Position numbers and translations under genes: made by a program. Shown piece by piece: positions 1 through 9,700 of a DNA stretch of 13,292 nucleotides. The DNA is taken from positions 1-13,292 of the forward strand of contig CAZEHA010000073.1 in NCBI GenBank assembly GCA_964511665.1. The letters run 5' to 3'. The stretch comes from JAGOEF01 sp964511665. GTDB taxonomy: Bacteria > Bacteroidota > Bacteroidia > Bacteroidales > ML635J-15. Below the pieces are notes generated by a model. It saw only the letters and a program-made list of their open reading frames with translations. It ran no database searches and had not been told where the DNA came from. Position 1 is the stretch's first letter. Every line of letters starts with the position of its first letter.

Positions 1-186
1 TCCATTCTTTTTAACTACAGTTTCCATAATACAAGATTTAATGGTTAATGAATACATGAATTTTTTGTCCGCACCCGACAGCCCGCACACAAATGCAGAT
101 GATAGATTTTGAGAGGCGTTCAGGTTTTTTCCGGCTGCCTGTTTCTGCTTTTTTGCACATAGCTGTATTTTTTCAAAATGTTCCAT
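1..186 (-). CDS. Possible partial hypothetical protein running off the left edge
   Basis: A - strand frame is open from position 225 (just after a TGA at 228-226) to the window edge. Its first ATG is at 186-184, giving 62 codons before the edge. It begins MEHFEKIQLCAKKQKQAAGK, a lysine/glutamine-rich and helix-like stretch. Another ATG at 27-25 (METVVKKNG) could equally be the true start of a divergently transcribed gene that lies mostly outside the window. No ribosome-binding site or recognisable domain is seen. Part of the frame (136-186) lies inside the inverted duplication described separately, and the other copy of that sequence has no long frame there, which argues against a conserved gene starting at 186. 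I do not recognise a family, and chance openness over ~75 codons is possible. Confidence 0.2.
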   Translation of the reverse strand, partial: MEHFEKIQLCAKKQKQAAGKNLNASQNLSSAFVCGLSGADKKFMYSLTIKSCIMETVVKKNG

Positions 187-278
187 AATGCATCTGATGA
201 GTTCGTCGAGTATGTTCTGCTGCGATCAGGGAAGCCGCAACTGACCCTCAGCAACAGAGATAGTCCTTAGTGTTCAGC
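136..278 (-). repeat. Inverted duplication, copy A (pairs with 331-478)
   Basis: Read on the - strand from 278 down to 136, this sequence aligns collinearly by eye with the + strand at 331-478. Anchors are 19 of 21 matching bases at 278-258, a block around 255-231 that tracks tgttg-tgaggg-cagtt-cgg-ttccc, a perfect 10-mer (cattttgaaa) at 180-171, and acaggca at 142-136. The stretches between anchors are diverged, with small indels. The anchors also keep a common reading frame in both copies (EGQ..LP, then HFE), which hints at coding ancestry, but this copy is broken by a TGA at 228-226. Identity as a known element is not recognised. Confidence 0.55.
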
Positions 279-330
279 CGAAACAATACAATTACGAAGA
301 ATGAAATCACGAAAAAGCCTGCCGCAGCAA

Positions 331-478
331 GCTGAACACTTAGGAATATCTATTTATCCTATGTTGTGAGGGGCAGTTCGGTTTCCCAGCTTTGCAGACA
401 CATACCGACCGGACTCAGCAGCGCAGACCAATACATTTTGAAAGTGAACTGGGTAAAAAAACGCTTGAGAGACAGGCA
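331..478 (+). repeat. Inverted duplication, copy B (pairs with 136-278)
   Basis: This is the + strand partner of copy A, separated from it by 52 bp (279-330). In the frame starting at 368 it reads EGQFGFP and then HFESELG, ending at a TGA at 482-484. Copy A in the corresponding frame reads EGQLRLP and HFEK. The two inner ends (264-278 and 331-345) could form a stem of up to 14 pairs with one mismatch, so a hairpin transcript is possible, but no U-run follows. It looks like a decayed duplicated remnant of a gene or of a small mobile or terminal-repeat sequence rather than a functional gene. Confidence 0.55.
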
Positions 479-487
479 ATATGACAT

Positions 488-727
488 TACTTTAATTCTT
501 TAATTTAACATAAAGATTGTTTTCTAAAATTTATTGTAAATCAGTCTATTGTAAATGAAATGGTTATGTTCATAATGATTAATAATTGTTCAAAACTTTT
601 TTAAATTGATAATATTTTTCACATATTTTTGATATAATAATTTATTAAATATGAAGTTATAATAGCATTCTTTCTTTTAGAGAATACAAAGATTTTGTTT
701 TGAAATACTAATTTAATATTTTCAACC
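488..727 (+). other. AT-rich leader upstream of the TcA gene
   Basis: About 240 bp of very AT-rich DNA with many A and T runs and no open reading frame of note precede the TcA start. An in-frame TGA at 701-703 closes the TcA frame upstream, and there is no ATG between it and 728. No Shine-Dalgarno sequence precedes the start (the last bases are tttcaacc), as is usual in Bacteroidota, where AT-rich leaders serve initiation. The main promoter of the operon most likely lies here. Confidence 0.5.
606..631 (+). promoter_or_regulatory. Candidate Bacteroidota-type promoter for the Tc operon
   Basis: TATTTTTG at 624-631 fits the Bacteroidota -7 consensus TAnnTTTG. A TTG at 606-608 lies upstream, but the 15-bp gap is shorter than the ~19-20 bp usually seen before the -7 box. 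A TATAAT at 633-638 overlaps the same zone. Such short motifs arise easily by chance in DNA this AT-rich, so the call rests mainly on position, about 95 bp before the start codon. Confidence 0.25.
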
Positions 728-3700
728 ATGGCACAAATTACAGGAACCATCACTTTCAAAGAAACTGGATTCGTTTATCCTGAACACTTGCAATTAAGTC
801 TTTGTTATTATGATTACTTAAGTGGCATAAAAAAAGAAAATGAAGAGGAAAAAATCGGAATTTTGAAATATGCAAAAATTGAATCCGCTAAAGTCTATCA
901 GGACTTTACTTATGAAATTAATTTCAACACAAAGGACTTGCTTTCCAATACAACTCATTTTATTGAATTAAAGTATGCAGACCTTAGTATAAGGACTTCT
1001 CCTGAAAATGTAAATGACTTACTTGTGCCAGTATATGACATTGAGTTTTTTGAATTAACTTTTCACATATTATTGTCTGGAATCGTTAAACTACCCAAGG
1101 GCGCAATTGCTAAAGAAACTTCAATAAATATTATTCAGCATGCTTTAACTGGAACCACAGAATTAGGGCAGACAATGACTAATGCTGATGGCGTTTTCTA
1201 TTTTGAGTTTAAGGCTTTGACAAGTGTATTGTTAAAAGTTATAGACCCGAAAAAATATCCTGCATTTGCAGATAATTCTTCATTCGACATTCAAATATGG
1301 CTAGAGAACCCACTAGGGGGTAAAAGGGATGATGTATATTCTGAGGTATATTATAACGTTAGAACCGATTTATACATTGAAATAAAAATTACTGATGAGA
1401 GTTTTATTGAAAAACCAGATTTTACTATTAAGCAGGAATTAGTTAGTTCGGTAAGCGAATTTAACGAACTTACTATTAAAGATCTTGAAATTGCTTCGAC
1501 CAGAACTGAATACGTAAGTAAAAAACTTAAAACAACCCAAGATGAAGCAAAACACATTATTCAAACAAAATTATTAACTGCAAAATATAACTGTAACGAA
1601 GAAATAGCCTATGCTCTATTAAATAACAATCTTACACGCACCTATAAAGATATTTTATTTACAAAAGCTGAAAAACTAATTGAAGAGGTAAATGCAGCAA
1701 ACGAACGGAACATCATCAACTTTATTGAAATTGACGAAAATACCATTGAAAATGAAATTACGAATCTGCGGAATTCCTTAATATCTGCATACATAGATGA
1801 ACCGGAAGTAAGCACCAAATTTAGTCTTACGGGTGTAACCGAGGCCTCACAAAAAACTGCAATCGTAGAGTCAATGATAATATGGAAAAACGATGAATTA
1901 TCGCAAAGCGAAGGATATCCATTAAACAAATTTCTCTACAACAAAGGGGTAATTACAGAACAACAATACAATAAAACCGTTGTTTACGATACGGTTGCCC
2001 AGGTTTCTATAAACAATATAGATCTATCGGAAGCTATTCTCAGTGATGTAAATTTAAACTGGACAAGTATTGATGATATTATTGCCGGGCAGTCGGGTTT
2101 TGAAACAAAAATAACCGAATTGCTCAATCATCTTGACGGAGAAGGCAAACCCGATCCGCTGATTACTCTCCCAGAAGGAATAGAGGATGCAACTTCTTAC
2201 GCAAAGTATATGGTTAAACAATTGGAAAAGGAGTATCCGTCACAGTTCTTAAAACATGAAATTCGTAAAACCGGCGCCACCCTGTTTGCTACCACTAATA
2301 TACCGACTCTTTTGTCATTAAACCCGGATTTTCAGTTTGGAGTAAATCATGCCTGGGCAACAATGGCTGATCCGAATCTGAATTTAGGCGAGATGAGTGA
2401 TGAAGATAAGCTGCAACTGAGAAAAGATTTACTGGCGGCTGAACAAATATTCCAGTTGACCCCCGAACCGAATAAATCGGTGCTCGCCGAAGCCATGATG
2501 TCAAATAATTTTACTTCAGCCAGCAATATTGCATCTAAAACGAAGACAGGCTTTGTGCAACAAATGCTCGACTCGTTGCCCGAAGGGAACGAAGTTAGCG
2601 AAGTTGATCTTGAACGCACGTATGCCCTTGCAAGTTTTGTTTCCAATGCGGCAACCCTTGAAGCAATCAGAATTGGAGCGGGATACAATCAGACAGGCAC
2701 TCCTGTTACACCACAATATTCATTTGATTCAACGGATACTTCAGGTGGGCTACCCAGTTTGTACGAACTGTTCGGTTCGCAGGATTATTTCGAGTACCCC
2801 GCCTGCAGGACCATTTTCAGCCAGGCTGCCTATCTGACGGATTTACTTCATTTTTTAAAGACGTGTAACCCAACCAAATTGGACGCACTTTTGACACGAA
2901 GGCCTGATTTGCAGTACATCTTACTGAACTGTTCGAATTCCAATAATGTTTTACCTCAGATCGACTTAGTCAACGAAATCCTGGAGAGGGATGTAATTTC
3001 ATTAAACGGCGGCGGTGAAATAGATATGAAGGAATTTCAAACTACCTGGAAAACTGAGGAGCTTGCAGCTTATCCCGAAAACCAGGCTCTTACCAAAGAT
3101 GCCTATAACTATCTTAAAAATGCCATTGCCCCCTGGTCGCTACCGTTCAACCTGCCACTCGAAGAATTCCGACTGTACCTGAAGACCCTGGGATTGAGCC
3201 GCGAAGAAATCATCGGTTGTTTTTCGCCCCAAACTATAACAGAAGATTCTCCCAAAACAAACGAAAACCTGTTTGAATCATTGGGACTGACATTAAACGA
3301 AGTTAACGAAAGCACGGGGTATATCACAAATCCGTTAAGCGATCCGGAAGATTTAAATCTATTTTATCCCGGCATCAGTGAAGACGAAGGAACCGGAAAT
3401 GTAAAAGGGCTGATGGAACTAACGCGTTTGTCGTATGAAAATTTTCAGCAATTACTTGAATCGTACTTTATCAATCCTGCGAATTTTTATGGGCACCGGT
3501 ATTTTCTTTACACTATCCCGGGACTGCTCGCAGAAGATATCCCGGAGCATGTTTCTAATAACGTTATAAAGCCGGGCACGCTCGATTCGACCTACATTAT
3601 GAATGAGGATACAGCCACAGATCCCCAGAGCGAATTCGATCCCATTCCGCAACCGTCGCCGGGTAATGCATTCTACGACCGTCTGCACCGCTTCGAGCGT

Positions 3701-6700
3701 TTGCGGCGCAAGCTGGGGCTTGAAGTATATCAACTGGACCTGATACTGAATTACTTAGATTGTAGCACCCTTAACCAGACGGATATTCTTAGAATCGCGT
3801 ACTTTTTTAAGGTAAAATCGAAATTTAACCTGAAACTCGAAGAGACCTTATTACTCTTCGGCGATTTTATTACCGGTAAAACCTATTCCGGCTACGTAAA
3901 CCTGTATGAGTTTATTTTCCTGAAAAAATCGGAAAACTACCCGTTAAGAAGTTTGTTTGAAGCACTGATACAGGGAGATACACCATTGAACAACGATTTT
4001 GTTTTCGGGCAACTGCAAACCATATTGCCGTTTATATCAGGAATAAAAATCACCGAACAACAATATAATACGATTGTATCCAAGCAGGGATATGCTCTTA
4101 ACGCTCAGCCTGACCTGGAACAATTATCACTAATTATCCGTATTGCCTATATTTGCCGTTCGCTTAGCATAAGCGTTGAGGAGTTTTATTTCCTGAAAGA
4201 AATAAGCGGGTTGGTTGACAACGGCGGCTACCCGGTTGCCGATTTTTACAATTTCATCACTCATGTAGAGCGAATAAAATCGTACGGGTTTTCAATTTCC
4301 GATCTGGCATATATTTTACAAGACTCAAATATTGAGGGCAACACAGTATATAAAGCTGAAAAAGACATTTCAGCAGGCTTGAGCGAATTAAGAGAAATTA
4401 TCAAGCCGGTGGATAAAAAAATTTACAGAAAGCATGTATTGACAAGCTGTGCTGTTTATTTTGATGAATGTATTGAACAGGCCCTCGATTATGTTTTCGA
4501 TGAAATTGTCCAGGAAAATGTATCCGCTGCAACCGATTTCATTTCGGACCATATTGATCTGTTCAACAATTTCAGCGAACTGTACACAGACGAGCAATCT
4601 AATGAAGTAAGCCTGTTAAATTATTTTATTAGCAACAAGGCCGATTCTGCCAAAAAGCTGCGTGCTGTTTTAGTCGGACTGGGAATTGAGCAGGATCTTA
4701 CATCATCGCCTAAAAGGAAAATTACAAGAGCCATCCTGAAAAACAACTTTTTAAAGATAAAAACCAACATTCTTTTACAAATCATTGAAATGGAACCGCT
4801 TTCCGTTAAATTTGACGAAAGGTTCGATTTAAACCACACGGCGGTTTCCGTTCAGGATATCATAATTGATATTAATATTGAACCTGAATCCATACCCTAT
4901 ACTCAAACGTCCGGCACCTCGCATTCGGGCGAAGGGATAAATACAAATATAAGGTCAGGCTTATCGGGGTATAAATATTCGGCAACAAACAAACAAACCA
5001 CGCTTACAAACTCGGCAAGCGCCGGCATTAGTATCGGTTTCGCCGAATCGTTGACCGTTAGTTATTTTATCGCCCATAATCCGGGTGCATTTCCCGCCGA
5101 AACAGGATTTCTGACTAATGAGCAAGCAGAAGATTACTCTACGGATATTGATACGCGATATGCAAATTATGTTTCAACAATGGAGTTGGGCGTTCTGGAG
5201 TCAAAAATTGTTGAACTCAAAGATCTGATGCAACTGTATATCGCCCATGAATATATGGATGACTCAATCAAAATTATTGCCGAACCGCAAAACAACGATA
5301 TCAGCGCCGAAGCACGTAAAGAAATCATCGAAGATCATTTCAGTTCTTTTATTCCGAGGACAGAAGCCCTGAATTGCCTGTGGGATACTGAATCAGACGA
5401 CTATATTGTAAACGCCTGCCTCAGGGTTGATTTTGTTCTGGATTATCTTAAACAGGAATCGAGGGTTGACAGCATCGTTTCTTTCTTTTCCCAAAGGTTT
5501 TCGTGCGATGAAGAGGCAGTTGTTAAATTATTGTTTGACTATACAGGGGCATCGCTGGATTCCCCAGCTATCGACAGTTTTTGCAACAAACTGTTCTTTA
5601 ATAATCCGAGCTTCTCAACGTCTGTGGTTTACCCACAACTTTCGCGACTGTACAAACTTATTTATAAATCGAGCCTGATCATCAATAAATTTAAGATCAG
5701 TTGCACTATGCTCGATAAAATATGGACCATTACAGAGGAGGCTGACAATTATTTTAACATTCTTAATATTTTTAATATATCCGACGATCCAAACACCGAT
5801 CTGCAGCATTATCTTAATTTCAGCACCGCAATCGGCTTATCTCATACTTACTTTGCAGATGAGACGGATATATTTACATTTTTCACCGACAATCCCGATG
5901 TGGCTTCGTTATCGGCTGATGCCAAAGGCTTTATAAGCGATATTACAGGCTGCAAAACAGACGATCTGGATACACTTACGGCTGTGTTGCCCGATGATCT
6001 GTACATCAACTGGTTTAATGCCCTGCTGCAGTGCCGGCATATTATCAGGCACCTGGGAGCCAAGGCACAAACGGTAATTGACCTGAACAAGACCGATACA
6101 GCGATTGGTTTTGAAGAAAGCGAAATGATCAGGCAACTTGTGAAGAACAAGTATTCGGAGGACGAGTGGCTCGCCATTGCTGCTTCGCTGCGCAACCCCC
6201 TCAGGGAAAAACAACGCGATGCGTTGCGCGACTATCTAATTATGAAGTCCCCTGACTATGCCTATACCAACGATCTGTATTACCATTTTCTGATCGATAC
6301 CGAGGTTACTACTGCCGTAAAGACTACCCGCATTGCCCAGGCGATTTTATCGGTACAGTTGTTCATACAACGGGTACTAATGGGATTTGAAGGCAACCTG
6401 GGTTTTAACGATGACGAAAAAGCCGAACTGGTATGGCGCAAAAACTACCGGGTTTGGGAAGCCAACCGCAAAATATTGTTTTTCCCCGAAAACTGGCTCG
6501 ACCCCGACCTGCGCTTCGACAAAAGCCCGTTCTACAAAGAATTGGAAGAAAAGCTGCTGCAAAACGACATTGACGACACCACCGTGCTGGAAGCATACCA
6601 CGAATACCTCGAAAAACTGGAAGAGGTCTCGAACCTCGAAATACTGGCTGCCCACAGGGTGTTTACGACAGCTAACGACTATAGTTCGCAAAAGATACAC

Positions 6701-9700
6701 CTGCTGGGAAGGACACAGGGCGCTCCATACAAATATTTTTACCGAAAACTTGAGTATCCCTCAAGCTGGTCTCCCTGGGAAGAAGTGACCAACGGAATAA
6801 AAGCCGACATGGTACGCCTTGTGTATTGGAACAACAACCTTTATATGTTTTGGCCCGAGGTGTATGTAACCAATAAAATCCCAGAAAATTCCAAAGCAAA
6901 TATCGCATGGTACTTCACAAACATAATTAATAGCGAAAACTATGTGAAGGAGTTCACTGCTATTAGACTTTACTGGTCGATGCTAAAAAACGGTAAATGG
7001 ACTAAGGCGGTAATGAGCGAAGACGTGTATGTGGAACCTGTTAGTTTCTACGCAAAAACTCAAAATATAAGCGTTAATGTTAAATCAAATAATGATTCGC
7101 AGATTGAAATTAATCTTGGGTTTACCTTAAAAACCGAGTGTCATGTTTATTCCAGGGGTAATTTTATTTTTAACGGAATTTCTATACGATTTGAATATTA
7201 TCAACCTACAGAGCCTTTTAATCCAATTGTGCCTAACAATATTCATGATTATGATTCAAAATACTACTGGGGTAATTTAAATCCATTTTTTATACGGTTC
7301 ATGTTTCCTTATGTAAATTTGAATATTATTAATAATAGAATTTTCCCAGATGTTAATTATACTTTTAATTTACTTTTTGCAAGAAGTCAAATTATTAATT
7401 CTGACCCAATAGGTCCATTACCACAAATACCTTTATTCACAAATCTGGAAAGCATAGTTATTGGTTATGATAATCTTCATTATCCTGAATGGGATGGTCG
7501 CATTCTTGGCAATTATTATGAATGGTTCAAACCGATAGTACTTACTGACAAGAAAAACAATATTGGTTTTATTGCCATTCCAAAGCTAACATTATCAAAT
7601 GCCCAATCGCACGTATATTTAAACGATGGTGATTCGTTAACCTATGAGGTCATTCAGACATACCATACGTATTTCAGCAAGATTAAAGAAAAATTTGACC
7701 TTTATGGCCTGGAGAAAGGTTTATTCGGTAATGAGTTAAGAAATAATGGTTCTGAAGTTTTAAAAATCAATGAGGATACATTTGGCGGGTATTATGGTGT
7801 TGATAATTCAAGAATACCGAATGTTACTAATATTACCGGCAATAAATTGAAATGCGAGTTGACATTTTCAAATAATAATAACAACATCACCGACCCCTAT
7901 ACATTGTATAACTGGGAACTGTTCTACCATATCCCGATGCTGATAGCCAACAATCTATCGGCCAATATGAAATTTGAGGAAGCCCAGAAATGGTACCATT
8001 TCATTTTTAATCCTACTATCGGCGGTAACGAATCGGCTCCAAAAAAATACTGGAGGATCAAAGCATTCAGTGAGCAATTCGGTGAAAGCGGTCAACTAAA
8101 CACCCCTGAAAATGTTTCAGACTTCGTTAATGATTTAAATAAAAATTCAACCTTATCAGCATTTATAGGAAAATGGGAAGATAATCCCTTCAACCCTCAT
8201 CTCGTTGCCCAAACGAGGCCGGTGGCATACATGAAATACGTGATTACCAAATACATCGAGAACCTGTTGTCGTGGGGCGATATGCTGTTTACCAAAGACA
8301 CGGCCGAAGACATCAACCAGGCTGTGTTGCTGTATATTCTCGCCGCCGATATTCTCGGCATCAAGCCCCAGAAACTCGAAGGTACGCTGCCGAATGCTCA
8401 GACATACAACGATCTTGCTGCAGATAATGGGCTGGATGCGCTTTCCAATTCAATGGAGACTATCAGCGGGATACTGACGGTAGTTGCCAACCTAAACCAG
8501 GTTTCAACAGAACAAACCGCCAGCTTCGGTGCAACCAGCTACAAAGTGTCTTATTTCGGTGTTCCCCACAACAGTAAATTAGAAGGCTACTGGGATGTTG
8601 TAGCCGACCGCCTGTTCAAGATCCGAAACAGCATGAACATACAGGGCGTTGTGCGCGAACTACCCGTAACCGCACCTCCCATTGACCCGGGTTCCGTGGT
8701 TGCCGCAATGGCTGCCGGCGCCGACCTCAGCTCGGCCCTGAGCACGCTTTCGGCCCCAATGCCTTTGTACCGGTTCAATTACATGCTGCAAAAAGCCGTC
8801 GAGTTTACCAACGATGTAAAGGCGCTGGGCAACACTTTGCTGTCGGTGCTCGAAAAACGCGATGCCGAAAGCATGGCCATGCTCCGCTCGTCGCAGGAAC
8901 AGATCATGCTGAATGCAATGACCCAGATAAGAAACAAATCAATTGAGGAAGCAAATGAAAACATTGCTTCTATCGAAAAATCAAAAGATAACCTTACTGC
9001 ACGCCAAACGTATTATGCAAGTAAATCGTTTATGAACAATTACGAGATCATTGCAATGGCTTTAAGTGGCAAATTGGCCATACTGTCTTCCATCAGTTCG
9101 AGCTTAAGATCTGCCGCCGCTGTGGCAGAAGCAATCCCACAGGCCCATGTAGGAGTTGCAGCAGCAGCAGAATATGGTGGCAAAAACATTTCAGGTGCAT
9201 TGATGGGGATAGCGTCAAGCATTGATGTAAACTCATCACTAATACAATTCAATTCGGGGGTTATCAATACTTTGGGTTCGTATAAGCAAAGGAAGGACGA
9301 CTGGGATTTTCAGGCAACGCAGGCATCGGGCGAATTGCTTCAACTCGATAAGCAAATGGCTGCCGCCAATGTCCGCCTTGCCATGGCCCAGAAGGAGCTC
9401 GAAAATCACCTGTTACAGATTGACCAGAAAAAAGAAGAATACCAGTTCCTAAAGGACAAATTCACCAACAAAGAATTGTACAACTGGATGAAGGGCGAAG
9501 TGTCGAAACTCTACCAGTCGGCGTTCCAGATGGCGCACAAACTGGCGCTTGCCGCCGAAAAGGCTTATGTTTTCGAAAGGCAGAAAGACGGCTACAGCAG
9601 TTTTATCACTTCCGCCTACTGGGACAACCTTTACGAAGGCCTGATGGCCGGCGAACTGCTCTACAACGACCTGCGCCGCCTTGAAATGGATTACATCGAA

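Noticed and set aside
301..369. Short + strand frame starting MKSRKSLPQQAEHLGIS, 22 codons
   Set aside because: It is too short, has no ribosome-binding context, and its end lies in the inverted duplication, where the partner copy keeps a different frame.
5848..6195. 115-codon open frame on the - strand inside TcA
   Set aside because: It lies antisense to a clearly conserved coding region, has no recognisable motifs and is explained by the codon composition of the TcA gene.
6387..6788. 133-codon + strand frame overlapping TcA in another frame
   Set aside because: It covers the strongly conserved ABC-toxin N and neuraminidase-like segments of TcA, and its own product is a K/T/S-biased shadow without family features.
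6602..6880. TcA as an active sialidase because of its neuraminidase-like domain
   Set aside because: No Asp-box repeats or sialidase catalytic arrangement are visible; in Tc toxins this domain is structural.
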